The notes beneath the pieces were generated by a model. That model saw only the letters and a program-made list of their open reading frames with translations, was not told the DNA's origin and made no database searches. Source: Mycobacterium sp. NBC_00419 (lineage in GTDB: Bacteria; Actinomycetota; Actinomycetes; Mycobacteriales; Mycobacteriaceae). From it: a stretch of 64,000 nt of DNA. Shown piece after piece: positions 1-7,199 of this stretch. The DNA is taken from assembly GCF_036023875.1 (NCBI RefSeq), contig NZ_CP107931.1:4154001-4218000 (forward strand), in the 5' to 3' direction. Positions within the stretch are counted from its first letter, which is position 1. The number at the start of each line of letters is the position of its first letter. The translations under genes and the position numbers were made by a program.

Positions 1-2
1 TC

Positions 3-1361
3 AAGGACATCACGCATTTCGACGACATCGTCACCAGCAACCGTCCCTTCCTGGGTGTCGGCGGGCTGGGCTTCGACGTCGCAACGGCGGTAGTCCCCGG
101 CGGAGCGGCGACCAAAGCGGGCGCGGGTGTGCGGGCAGCTGAGGGAGCCGCTGCCCGTGGTGAAGTGACAGCCGGTGAACGGGCTGCGGGGGAAGCAGCT
201 GAGATTGCCACGGCGGCAGGTGGTTTGCGTGGTGTGGAGCGAAGCGTCGACGGTGTCACCGCGAAACTCGACGAGCTGAACAAGACGACTCTCGACGGCG
301 GTAAGCCGTCCGCGGGCAGCCCCGGCCCATTGCCGAGGGCGCCCGAACCTGGTGGATCGCCGGCTCCCCGCGATCCTGGCCCTGCGCCGACGGGTGGGAG
401 GCCGACGTCGGCCCCATCGGGTGATTCGGCGAGTCCTCCGATCACGCAGTCCGCCGAGAGCGCCCCGGCTTCGAAGGGGGAAGTTCCCTCTGCAACTGCA
501 GTTTCCGAGGGCGTCACGTCACCAGAGGCGGCTGCTTCTCCCCGCACTTCCACGACGTCTATGCCGGCAGTGCCCGAGATTCCTCACGTGGGGGCACCCT
601 CATCGAGAGCGGCTTTGCAAGAATCGCTTCCGCTCGGCGGCGGCAATCATCTGCCTCACGCCCCGTCCGAAAGCCCGGTCCGTGAAGCGCCAGCGTCGCA
701 CGATGTGGGCCGTCATGGCGACGGCCCAATCTCCGGCCGCGCTCATCATCCCGAACACTCTCCCAATAGCCGGGATGACCATGCCGTGGAGCCAGGACGC
801 GATGGCCAAGACACTCCATCTGGCGGGCGCGAACAAACCCCGCCAGATGGGATCCCTCCGTTACTTGTCCGCGTCTCTCCTTTTGAGACGGTAGGAATCG
901 AGCCCCGGTACGTTGGCGAGCAATGGCCCGGTGGTCCCATGGGCTGGCCTGGCGTGACTTACCTCGACGACGCTGGCCGAGAGCTCTATCGGATTACGAT
1001 CCATGACGGGCTGGTCTACGACTCGCGGGGTCTGCTGTTCGACACAAGTGACGGGGTGTCGGCCTTCGGGCCTGGGAACGAAGGACGGGCGATCTTCGTG
1101 ATGGACAGGCACGGCAATTTGTACGCGTCGACATACCAGGAATATCAAATATTCCACCATTCGAGCCTCCTTGCAGGTGGCGAGGTGGCTTCAGCGGGGG
1201 AGTTGATTGTCAGAGACGGCCGTATTGAAATGTTGACGGATCGTAGTGGTCACTACATGCCAGGTCGTTCTCGCACACTGCAGGTTCTTGAGCAGCTGGC
1301 AGGTCAAGGGGTCGTGATTGATCCTGCAAGAGTCGAATTCTGGGCACCGGAGGGGACATAG
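3..1361 (+). CDS. Polymorphic toxin, C-terminal part (5' end outside window)
   Basis: The frame is open from the first bases, so the gene begins upstream. Visible parts in order: an alanine/glycine-rich segment of the type seen in CpnT-like mycobacterial toxins (FDDIVTSNRPF, then GFDVATAVVPGG), a long Pro/Ser/Thr-rich linker (window codons about 95-290), and a compact C-terminal domain of about 150 residues. The tip carries FHHSSLLAGGEVASAGEL and SGHYMPG. From memory this HHSS...GG...AGE...SGHY pattern also occurs in plant IQM proteins and other bacterial effectors; I do not know its activity. Architecture (conserved carrier, linker, variable tip) and a 1-base overlap with a downstream small gene support a secreted toxin with a cognate immunity gene. 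Secretion through a type VII system is inference, since the N-terminus is not in the window. Confidence 0.7.
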   Translation, partial: KDITHFDDIVTSNRPFLGVGGLGFDVATAVVPGGAATKAGAGVRAAEGAAARGEVTAGERAAGEAAEIATAAGGLRGVERSVDGVTAKLDELNKTTLDGGKPSAGSPGPLPRAPEPGGSPAPRDPGPAPTGGRPTSAPSGDSASPPITQSAESAPASKGEVPSATAVSEGVTSPEAAASPRTSTTSMPAVPEIPHVGAPSSRAALQESLPLGGGNHLPHAPSESPVREAPASHDVGRHGDGPISGRAHHPEHSPNSRDDHAVEPGRDGQDTPSGGREQTPPDGIPPLLVRVSPFETVGIEPRYVGEQWPGGPMGWPGVTYLDDAGRELYRITIHDGLVYDSRGLLFDTSDGVSAFGPGNEGRAIFVMDRHGNLYASTYQEYQIFHHSSLLAGGEVASAGELIVRDGRIEMLTDRSGHYMPGRSRTLQVLEQLAGQGVVIDPARVEFWAPEGT

Positions 1362-1957
1362 TGGCGGACTGGCGGACAGCTATCAATCAGATCCTCTTTG
1401 GACTGACATACACCCGTGAGCTGACTGACGATGTTGTTGAGTGGAATGCCGACAGCGCGATCCGTTATCAGTCACTCGGCCGTGGGCCAGCGGTTTATGT
1501 CGAAGCGATTCAAGATGCCTTGGCGTCTGGTGAGCGACTGGACAACTCCGACCAACTGCCTCAGTTCAGCCAACAAGAGCTTTCTAAATTCTTGACTTCT
1601 CTCGCGTCTCGGTTAGATGCGTTGCGTCCGTGGCCCGAACCGCGGTTTCGGCCGGCCGACGATCCTGCGCTTTGGGCGTCTCTGCGTCAGTCTACGAAGA
1701 TCGCGGAACTGGACGTTCCGCTGCTCGAGCTCACCCCCCTTTTGCGCCGGCCGTTTCGTCCGGCAGGCGAGGGCCAGGATGGAAAGTATGCGCTCGTGCT
1801 TACCTTGCGGACCGGTGAGACTCTCGCACTAGTGGGTTCCCATGCTCCGGGCGACAAGGTCGCGCTCCTGAGTCAAGGATCTGATGACCCGGACTTGGTC
1901 GTTGAACACTTCATTGAAGCCACGGGCATCTCGCGGGACAGGATCGTTCGGGCGTAG
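1361..1957 (+). CDS. Putative immunity protein for the upstream toxin
   Basis: A 198-residue protein with no signal peptide or membrane segment. Its GTG start shares one base with the toxin's TAG stop, so translation is probably coupled. I do not recognise a named family. The C-terminal half has a regular beta-rich look (KYALVLTLRTGETLALVG) followed by a short helical tail. Position directly behind a polymorphic toxin tip is the main evidence for an immunity role, because such toxins nearly always have the antidote as the next gene. Function is inferred from context only. Confidence 0.55.
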   Translation: MADWRTAINQILFGLTYTRELTDDVVEWNADSAIRYQSLGRGPAVYVEAIQDALASGERLDNSDQLPQFSQQELSKFLTSLASRLDALRPWPEPRFRPADDPALWASLRQSTKIAELDVPLLELTPLLRRPFRPAGEGQDGKYALVLTLRTGETLALVGSHAPGDKVALLSQGSDDPDLVVEHFIEATGISRDRIVRA

Positions 1958-2054
1958 GGAGCGATCTTCGCGAGTATGTCGCCGCCCAAAACTGATCCCG
2001 CAAGAGTTCTGCGCGCGATCTCGTGTCTAACTGACTGGCCCGTCCCCGCGGGCC

Positions 2055-2312
2055 TTGAGCTGGACCGCGGAAAGCGACTCTCCGTTGTCGTCCCGCGGGA
2101 TGCCCCCCGGAGTCGCGACCGAGTACCACAGAATCGTTGGAACTGGGCGATCAGTGCCGGACGACATGCCTTGGGAGGTGCGACACGGGCCAGTAAAGGG
2201 AGCGTTCGGTCAGCCTGGTGGTGCGCCCCAATGGGTGGTTGTCAACAAATTCGACGGAACGCCGATACCGGTCGAGATGCTGATCTTGAAGAGGGTGGTG
2301 AGGCTTCAGTGA
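2055..2312 (+). pseudogene. C-terminal stub of a TNT (NAD+ glycohydrolase toxin) domain
   Basis: The reading frame gives PPGVATEYHRIV, a short gap, then GAFGQPGGAPQWVVVNK and a terminal PVEMLILKRVV. This matches the end of TNT domains, where the FGQPGG motif carries a catalytic glutamine and is followed by a beta strand and a short helix ending the protein. Only the last 70 or so residues are present; the upstream part with the catalytic Arg, Tyr and His is missing, so it cannot be an active NADase. The nominal TTG start has no convincing ribosome binding site. It looks like an orphan toxin tip left by replacement at the 3' end of the toxin gene. A member of a small paralogous family follows 30 bases downstream. 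Confidence 0.6.
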
Positions 2313-2348
2313 TCGAAGAATGCAACCTAGTGTGCTTAAGGAGTGGAT

Positions 2349-2909
2349 ATGGATTCCGCTGACGTGGCCCCTACTTCGTTGAACCAATTGGTAGCCCAGT
2401 ATGACAAGTGGCGCCGCATATATTCGCTCTTAGGTGAGCTGCCCAGAGACGAAGCGGTGTGGGACGGCACCCGGCTTCACCTTCGTGCGGGCTACCCGCA
2501 ACCAGGCTGGACTGGATACATAATCGAGCCCGAAGGCAGTGGGTGCTCTGTTTCCGCAGTGACAAGCGAGCGGCGAAACGAACCCATTGAGTCGCTATCC
2601 GGCTATTTTTCCTCCGTTGATGACGCGGGAAAATACATCGTGCTCAAAACTGGTGAGTCGCTGAGGATAAGACTCCGACTCGATCCGATCGAGTGGGGAT
2701 GGGAAGACGCTGGCCTTGATCACCGCGTGCGTCAGGTGTCTCTAGACCGATATGTCTCAAAGTTCGAGCTGAAAGACGATCCGTCTACGTACATCGTTCT
2801 GCAAGTCGGTGGCGACCAACCGGAAAGCAAACTGTTGACGTTGACATATAACGAGCTGGACGACCTGCTCTTGGATGGGATGCCCGAATCGGTCCTATCG
2901 CAGATTTGA
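2349..2909 (+). CDS. Putative TNT-associated immunity protein, paralogue 1
   Basis: 186 residues, soluble. ATG 2349 is chosen because AAGGAG lies five bases upstream. Landmarks are GWTGYIIEP, YFSSVDDAGKYIV, KTGESLRI, a W...GLD segment and a final LTYNELDDLLLDG. The same landmarks recur in the gene at 5558-6220 (W..GYAID, FTRLEDAAKFII, VGDSLRV, W.DLGLD, ITYGDLENQLLDG), so the two are clear paralogues. Both directly follow a TNT C-terminal stub, which suggests that the family neutralises TNT-type NADase toxins, as the IFT factor does for CpnT. I cannot confirm homology to IFT by eye. Codon use is less GC-biased than in the core genes. Confidence 0.6.
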   Translation: MDSADVAPTSLNQLVAQYDKWRRIYSLLGELPRDEAVWDGTRLHLRAGYPQPGWTGYIIEPEGSGCSVSAVTSERRNEPIESLSGYFSSVDDAGKYIVLKTGESLRIRLRLDPIEWGWEDAGLDHRVRQVSLDRYVSKFELKDDPSTYIVLQVGGDQPESKLLTLTYNELDDLLLDGMPESVLSQI

Positions 2910-3071
2910 ACAAGGGACCAGCGAAGGGTTGGCAGATTTCCGACCATCGTGCCCACATGTTCCGACTGAGGCTTTGCTGGCGCCAGGAGGCGTCGAGACC
3001 TCTGTCGACTATGTCTGCTAGGGGCGTAAATATGAGGCTATCGATAAGTACGATTGGTGGGGGACGATCGC

Positions 3072-3218
3072 ATGAAGAATCCTAAGTTCGATAATGAGCT
3101 CGTCGCATATGTCGATGAATCGGGAATTCTCTTTCCGCGGGGATCTAGTTTTGCAATAGAATCGCGCGAACTCGGGGCGGACGGAATCGTGAGAATCGTT
3201 ATGAGGCAACTGAAATGA
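3072..3218 (+). pseudogene. Truncated Imm61-like immunity gene (N-terminal fragment)
   Basis: Encodes 48 residues beginning MKNPKFDNELVAYVDESG, matching the start MEIPKFDDELVAWSSGAG of the intact gene at 4532. The match extends upstream: GGGACGATCGCATG is present before both starts. After about 30 residues the similarity stops and the frame ends within a short unrelated tail. The full family is 170 or more residues, so this is a decay product of recombination, not a working gene. Its stop overlaps another short open frame (3215-3418) that I do not consider a gene. Confidence 0.55.
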
Positions 3219-3258
3219 CCGTTGGATATCAACTCGAATCGGCCGACGCTGTCAGGGA

Positions 3259-3789
3259 ATGGATGCTTGGCCACCTCACCAAGGGGGAAGGCCTGACCCG
3301 TCCCTATCACAGGAAGTGGAGACAGGCGGATGCAGCCCGAAACACTCACTGTGGACTTGGCCATCGGACAGGCTGGCGACGCTCGCGGTTGGGCTTATCG
3401 CGCTGCGTTACCCCGTAGAGGGTGTCAGTGATGGCGTCTTGGTTAGCCTCCCAGGGATGAGTGTGAGAGTCGCGGCCGACAAGACTGTTCGTGGTGACGC
3501 ACCGCCGGAGGACTATCTGATCCAGATCCTCGGCGGCCCTGTCAACTATGTCGGGAATTCCCCAGAAGTGATCGTCTTCCTCCTGAAAGACCTTCCTGGG
3601 CGAGTGCCGAGTATCACCGAAAATGATCAGGTCCAAGTTGGATTTCCCGGTCTTGATCGGACCGACGTCGTCTACGTTGGGAGCTGGCAGTGGGACATTC
3701 ATGGGGAAGCTCGCGGATTGGATTTCGTTGGCAGGGCTGCCGGTGCAACTGTCGCTGCTATTGAGGACGCTCAACGGAGGCCGCAGTGA
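3259..3789 (+). CDS. Hypothetical protein in toxin/immunity array, start uncertain
   Basis: The last 115 or so codons look protein-like (GVLVSLPGMSVRVAADK, LIQILGGPVNYVG, VIVFLLKDLPGRVP, YVGSWQWDIHGEARG). The first 45 codons lie in a stretch that is also present, in a different coding arrangement, before the second cassette at 6209-6311, so the true start may be as late as ATG 3457. The stop overlaps the GTG of the next gene (GTGA), implying coupling to the ADP-ribosyltransferase-like gene. The second cassette lacks about 340 bases of this gene. No family recognised; it may be an additional immunity or accessory factor, or a rearranged remnant. Confidence 0.35.
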   Translation: MDAWPPHQGGRPDPSLSQEVETGGCSPKHSLWTWPSDRLATLAVGLIALRYPVEGVSDGVLVSLPGMSVRVAADKTVRGDAPPEDYLIQILGGPVNYVGNSPEVIVFLLKDLPGRVPSITENDQVQVGFPGLDRTDVVYVGSWQWDIHGEARGLDFVGRAAGATVAAIEDAQRRPQ

Positions 3790-4522
3790 CCGATGACATT
3801 GTCACCACGATTTCCCGCCTGCCGGCGATGCCTGCGATCACCTACCGAGGTATGGCAGGGCCGAAGCCGGTTCGGGCTTTTACACTCAGCGAAATCCTGC
3901 CGACGTCAATGGATCCGCGGGTAGCCAGCGAGAATTTCACGGCCGAGTGGCCGGCGGCGATCGTGAGCATCACGGGTCGGCTCGTCGCGCCGTTCGCCCG
4001 ATATCGCGAGGAGCAGGAAATCGCGATGCAGCCGGGGGCATTGCTCTTGCCCGCGCGTTCTGTGGAGGTGCCGGGGGTGCCGGGCGGTGTAGTACTGCTC
4101 GCTGAACCTGGCGACGCGCCGGGCCTACCGGCCGATGCTGCAGCTCTGAAAGCGGCTGTTGTGCAACAGGTAAGCGACGCCCTGCTGCGTCCAGACGTTG
4201 CGATCAATTCGCCAGGAAGATTCGCGTTCAGGCGACTGTGAACGGGCGGGCGGATTCCTCGGAAGGGGGCAAGTCATGACGGTGGAAGAGCTGGTGTCGT
4301 ATTTCGCTCTTCTCGATGATGCCGGTCGGTCCGTGGGTCTCCTGCGGCGCACGCATGGGCAACCGCTGTCCAGAGATGAGTCGTTGAGGCGCGACTTCAG
4401 CTGGAGGCCTAGCGAGTTTCTTCGCAAGTACGAATTGGGGCACAACGACTACGACTACAAGGAGATATCAGCACGTGATGCCGAGGTGCTCATCGCACGC
4501 TGGCGGATCAAATGGGCTGAGG
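3726..4522 (+). repeat. Direct repeat, copy 1 of duplicated ART/immunity cassette
   Basis: This segment recurs at 6322-7118 with a constant offset of 2596 bases and no indels at the points compared. Within the 456-base first gene I count six base differences. The repeat covers the end of the preceding frame, the whole ADP-ribosyltransferase-like gene and nearly all of the following 89-codon gene. It ends at ATCAAATGGGCTGAG, after which the copies diverge. A shorter and more diverged homologous block lies just upstream (about 3285-3388 against 6209-6311). Confidence 0.9.
3786..4241 (+). CDS. Orphan ADP-ribosyltransferase-like toxin tip, copy 1
   Basis: 151 residues, GTG start overlapping the previous stop. 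The order of motifs fits the R-S-E class of ADP-ribosyltransferases: ITYRGM (NAD-binding Arg, about residue 21), SEILPTSMDP (in place of the STS strand, about 36-45), then ARYREEQEIAMQPGALLLP, where EQE occupies the catalytic E-x-E position (about 77-79) followed by the usual PG-turn. The length matches an isolated catalytic domain with no carrier, linker or signal, so it is either an orphan tip awaiting recombination into a toxin gene or a free intracellular effector. Followed closely by a small immunity-like gene. Target unknown. Both copies keep all the presumed catalytic residues. Confidence 0.65.
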   Translation: MTDDIVTTISRLPAMPAITYRGMAGPKPVRAFTLSEILPTSMDPRVASENFTAEWPAAIVSITGRLVAPFARYREEQEIAMQPGALLLPARSVEVPGVPGGVVLLAEPGDAPGLPADAAALKAAVVQQVSDALLRPDVAINSPGRFAFRRL

Positions 4523-4545
4523 GACGATCGCATGGAGATTCCTAA
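4276..4545 (+). CDS. Putative immunity protein paired with ART-like tip, copy 1
   Basis: 89 residues beginning MTVEELVSYFALLDDAGR; ATG 4276 has a GGAAGGGGG tract upstream. The core reads VGLLRRTHGQPLSRDE, then FSWRPSEFLRKYELGHND, DYKEISARDAEVLIARW. I recall this small family next to ADP-ribosyltransferase-type toxins in mycobacteria, which would make it the antidote, but the assignment rests on position. The last 14 bases overlap the start of the Imm61-like gene at 4532, and the C-terminus (GRSHGDS) differs from copy 2 because the repeat ends here. Confidence 0.55.
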   Translation: MTVEELVSYFALLDDAGRSVGLLRRTHGQPLSRDESLRRDFSWRPSEFLRKYELGHNDYDYKEISARDAEVLIARWRIKWAEGRSHGDS

Positions 4546-5344
4546 GTTCGATGATGAGCTGGTCGCTTGGTCTAGTGGGGCAGGAATGTCGTCCTCGGAA
4601 TTTGAATCGACATCCGCTGCTGTCTTTTCCAACGGCGGGGGCGAGTACCGATATTACGTGCGCTACAGCGCTGACCGTCCTGGCTGGCTTGACGTGACAC
4701 GAGCCTCGCGAGCCGATCCGGAGCGTATTGTCTTCTCGGCGAACGACATCGGAACCGTAGAGAGGTATCTTTGGGTGACTTTTGGCGCTGATAACCGAAC
4801 GGTGCGACGTCAGTTCCGCCTTGATTTCCCGATGGAACCCGCCGATATTGCCAAGGATTATTCGCTAAGCAGGTGCAATCGAGGATTTCTGCGACTCGTT
4901 GATCCTCGTGGACAAGCAATAGTAGAAACCAGGGACAGTATCCTTGGTGCGGCATTGTTGGTCATGATGTCGTACTATCTCCAGTTTTCGGTGGCAGAGC
5001 TTAGGGGTGCGTTTTTGGACGCCTCTGGCAGTCCGGTTTTTCCGATTAAAGTCCCAAGGTCAGTTACCACGATGGCAAATAAACGATTCCAAGAAACTCT
5101 TGCCTCCGCGGAGGGGCGCTACTCTCTAGGTGTCGATCTGAAGACGAGCGGGCACTTTCTTTCCATCCCCGTGAGTAACCGGATCGTCGAGTACAACGAG
5201 CACTACGCCTTGTCGGCGGAACAGCACGAGAGATTCCTCGATGATTGGCAGGCCGCCGTCAGGTTCGCCGACGAGTGCCGTGCCCGCCGCCATGACGACC
5301 TGTTGATCTACCAGCCGAGTGACAACCGCGGTGAGCCGTTGTAG
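4532..5344 (+). CDS. Imm61-like immunity protein fused to a 90-residue second module
   Basis: 270 residues from ATG 4532. Residues 1 to about 170 resemble the Imm61 family: IPKFDDELVAW, GGGEYRYYVR, GWLDVTRASR, VERYLWVTFG, and a closing DASGSPVF. Residues about 180-270 start MANKRFQETL and continue RYSLGVDLKTSGHFLSIPV, EHYALSAEQHERFLDDW, RRHDDLLIYQP. That second module is a stand-alone 90-residue gene at 7451-7723, so the two have become one frame here, apparently by loss of the stop and intergenic bases. The product could be a two-headed immunity protein. Imm61 assignment is from recalled pattern; the fusion is directly visible. Confidence 0.6.
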   Translation: MEIPKFDDELVAWSSGAGMSSSEFESTSAAVFSNGGGEYRYYVRYSADRPGWLDVTRASRADPERIVFSANDIGTVERYLWVTFGADNRTVRRQFRLDFPMEPADIAKDYSLSRCNRGFLRLVDPRGQAIVETRDSILGAALLVMMSYYLQFSVAELRGAFLDASGSPVFPIKVPRSVTTMANKRFQETLASAEGRYSLGVDLKTSGHFLSIPVSNRIVEYNEHYALSAEQHERFLDDWQAAVRFADECRARRHDDLLIYQPSDNRGEPL

Positions 5345-5414
5345 GCACGCTGACCCATCGGATTCGCCAACAGCGGCGACATGCAGATCGAAGTGACCAC
5401 CAGGACGACGGTGG

Positions 5415-5543
5415 AACGGCGACGATCATCGAGCTGAGGGAAGCACTCAGTGCGTGGTGGCCGATGAGTTCAATAACCACGTATTGATTGACCAACTGCT
5501 CAAGGGCGGTTACATCCGCCGGATTCCGCCACCGGGCGCGTGA
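5415..5543 (+). pseudogene. Second TNT C-terminal stub
   Basis: In one frame the bases before 5543 read GSTQCVVADEFNN, then LIDQLLKGGYIRRIPPPG and stop. The GGxTQ(Y/W)-V-V pattern followed by a short helix and a GYIRRI end is the terminus of TNT-like domains, similar to the stub at 2055-2312. Fewer than 45 residues survive and there is no start. The TGA lies just before the next gene, whose AGGAG site overlaps this end, as expected if that gene was the antidote of the lost toxin. Confidence 0.45.
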
Positions 5544-5557
5544 GGTTAGGAGATCGA

Positions 5558-6220
5558 ATGGCTTCGTCCCCAGGCAATGAGATGAATCGGTTTGTCGCAG
5601 AGGCGGTCCGGGCGTTCGATCGCCTCCGGGACGCGCAGCGGAACGCGGGACTTCAGCCGTACGACCCGGCCGAGCAAGACGGCTCGCGGCTGTATTTTCG
5701 GACTAAGTACCGTGAGGGTATCGAGCAGGGGCGGGCCAATTGGCGGAGCCGCGGCGAGTGGTCCGGTTACGCAATCGATTGGGCGCACGGTGGCGGGTAT
5801 GAAGTCGTCTTTACGCGCAAGCCGGAGAGGTCATCCAAGCGCGCCGAAAGTGTGCAGGCGATATTCACGCGATTGGAGGATGCCGCGAAATTCATCATCG
5901 CTAATGTGGGTGACAGTCTCAGGGTCGACGACGGTCTCCAGACGCTGTTCCTTATCTGGCAGGACCTCGGACTTGACGAACGGATCAGTAAGACCGCCCC
6001 GGCGGAAGCGGAATGCCAACGCATGATCGACCTTCTTCCGCCTGGCAAGGAGGATCTGGTGCGTAAGCACTTGGAGAAGTTCGTTTTGGGAGCTGTCCCC
6101 GATGTGCAGTCGATCGGATTTCCAGGCGTTAGGCCCTACATGAACGTCATGCCCATCACATATGGGGATTTGGAGAATCAGCTGCTCGACGGGACTGGGA
6201 ACCCAAGAGGGAAGGCCTGA
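5558..6220 (+). CDS. Putative TNT-associated immunity protein, paralogue 2
   Basis: 220 residues. ATG 5558 is preferred over GTG 5540 because AGGAG sits five bases before it. It shares with the 2349-2909 product the W-x-GY strand, the DAAKFII helix, VGDSLRV, the GLDERI segment and the terminal ITYGDLENQLLDG. It is longer, with an insertion around residues 150-190 (LLPPGKEDLVRKHLEKF). It directly follows the second TNT stub, so an antitoxin role against a TNT NADase is the best inference. Its 3' end (PRGKA, stop) lies at the left border of the second repeated cassette; a remnant of the same end is readable in another frame near 3277-3300. Confidence 0.6.
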   Translation: MASSPGNEMNRFVAEAVRAFDRLRDAQRNAGLQPYDPAEQDGSRLYFRTKYREGIEQGRANWRSRGEWSGYAIDWAHGGGYEVVFTRKPERSSKRAESVQAIFTRLEDAAKFIIANVGDSLRVDDGLQTLFLIWQDLGLDERISKTAPAEAECQRMIDLLPPGKEDLVRKHLEKFVLGAVPDVQSIGFPGVRPYMNVMPITYGDLENQLLDGTGNPRGKA

Positions 6221-6253
6221 CCCGCCCGCACCACAGGAAGTCGGAGACAGGCC

Positions 6254-6391
6254 GATGCAGCCCGGAACACTCACTGTGGACTCGCCGTTGGACAGATTGG
6301 CGACGCTCACGGATCAGAATCCGTTGGCAGGGCTGCCGGTGCAACTGTCGCTGCTATTGAGGACGCTCAACGGAGGCCGCAGTGACCGATG
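6254..6391 (+). CDS. Possible small ORF upstream of second ART-like gene
   Basis: 45 codons from ATG 6254 (MQPGTLTVDSPLDRL, ending LSLLLRTLNGGRSDR), overlapping the GTG start of the ART-like gene by ten bases. The same ATG exists in the first cassette at 3330 (MQPETLTVDLAIGQA), where the frame runs into different sequence and stops after about 33 codons. There is no strong ribosome binding site. It may be only the shared leader of the cassette; listed because its start is conserved in both copies. Confidence 0.25.
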
Positions 6392-7118
6392 ACATTGTCA
6401 CCACGATTTCCCGCCTGCCGGCGATGCCTGCGATCACCTACCGAGGTATGGCAGGGCCGAAGCCGGTTCGGGCTTTTACACTCAGCGAAATCCTGCCGAC
6501 GTCAATGGATCCGCGGGTAGCCAGCGAGAATTTCACGGCCGAGTGGCTGGCGGCGATTGTGAGCATCACGGGTCGGCTCGTCGCGCCGTTCGCCCGATAT
6601 CGCGAGGAGCAGGAAATCGCGATGCTGCCGGGCGCATTGCTCTTGCCCGCGGGTTCTGTGGAGGTGCCGGGGGTGCCGGGCGGTGTAGTACTGCTCGCTG
6701 AACCTGGCGACGCGCCGGGCCTACCGGCCGATGCTGCAGCTCTGAAAGTGGCTGTTGTGCAACAGGTAAGCGACGCCCTGCTGCGTCCAGACGTTGCGAT
6801 CAATTCGCCAGGAAGATTCGCGTTCAGGCGACTGTGAACGGGTGGGCGGATTCCTCGGAGGGGGGCATGTCATGACAGTGGAAGAGCCGGTGTCGTATTT
6901 CGCTCTTCTCGATGATGCCGGTCGGCCCGTGGGTCTCCTGCGGCGCACGCACGGGCAACCGCTGCCCAGGGATGAGTCGCTGAGACGCGACTTCAGCTGG
7001 AGGCCTAGCGAGTTTCTTCGCAAGTACGAATTGGGGCACAACGACTACGACTACAAGGAGATATCAGCACGTGATGCCGAGGTGCTCATCGCACGCTGGC
7101 GGATCAAATGGGCTGAGA
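6322..7118 (+). repeat. Direct repeat, copy 2 of duplicated ART/immunity cassette
   Basis: Second copy of the 797-base block at 3726-4522. Immediately before it (6311-6322) the sequence lacks about 340 bases that are present in copy 1, and immediately after it the downstream Imm61-like gene of copy 1 is replaced by a short remnant. Confidence 0.9.
6382..6837 (+). CDS. Orphan ADP-ribosyltransferase-like toxin tip, copy 2
   Basis: 151 residues, differing from copy 1 at four positions: Pro to Leu in EWLAAI, Gln to Leu in AMLPG, Arg to Gly in PAGSV and Ala to Val in LKVAVV. The presumed catalytic Arg (TYRG), TSM strand and EQE are unchanged. Of six base changes four alter the protein, so selection is relaxed or diversifying, but the number is too small to say which. 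GTG start within the preceding small frame. No carrier domain. Followed after 34 bases by the second copy of the immunity-like gene. Confidence 0.65.
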   Translation: MTDDIVTTISRLPAMPAITYRGMAGPKPVRAFTLSEILPTSMDPRVASENFTAEWLAAIVSITGRLVAPFARYREEQEIAMLPGALLLPAGSVEVPGVPGGVVLLAEPGDAPGLPADAAALKVAVVQQVSDALLRPDVAINSPGRFAFRRL

Positions 7119-7129
7119 GTGGAGAGTGA
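6872..7129 (+). CDS. Putative immunity protein paired with ART-like tip, copy 2
   Basis: 85 residues, nearly identical to the 4276-4545 product over its first 82 residues (MTVEEPVSYFALLDDAGR to IKWAE), then SGE and stop. ATG 6872 follows a GGAGGGGGG tract. Leu-Pro and Ser-Pro exchanges near residues 6, 18 and 32 distinguish it from copy 1. Unlike copy 1 it does not overlap an Imm61-like gene, because that gene is mostly deleted here. Confidence 0.55.
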   Translation: MTVEEPVSYFALLDDAGRPVGLLRRTHGQPLPRDESLRRDFSWRPSEFLRKYELGHNDYDYKEISARDAEVLIARWRIKWAESGE

Positions 7130-7199
7130 CAGCAGTACAGGCCTGATGTAAGTGGTCGACCTGGATGAAGACCAGAGGCAACTTTGGGTGGACGATCTG

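Noticed and set aside
1976..2362. 128-codon frame overlapping the TNT stub
   Set aside because: The protein-like content (FGQPGG, PVEMLILKRVV) is in the 2055-2312 frame; this frame is Arg-rich with no motif.
3215..3418. 67-codon frame overlapping the truncated Imm61 fragment
   Set aside because: Its second half is the shared cassette leader in a frame not kept in the second copy, and no family is recognisable. In another frame the same bases read as the PRGKA tail of an immunity gene, so this is junction DNA.
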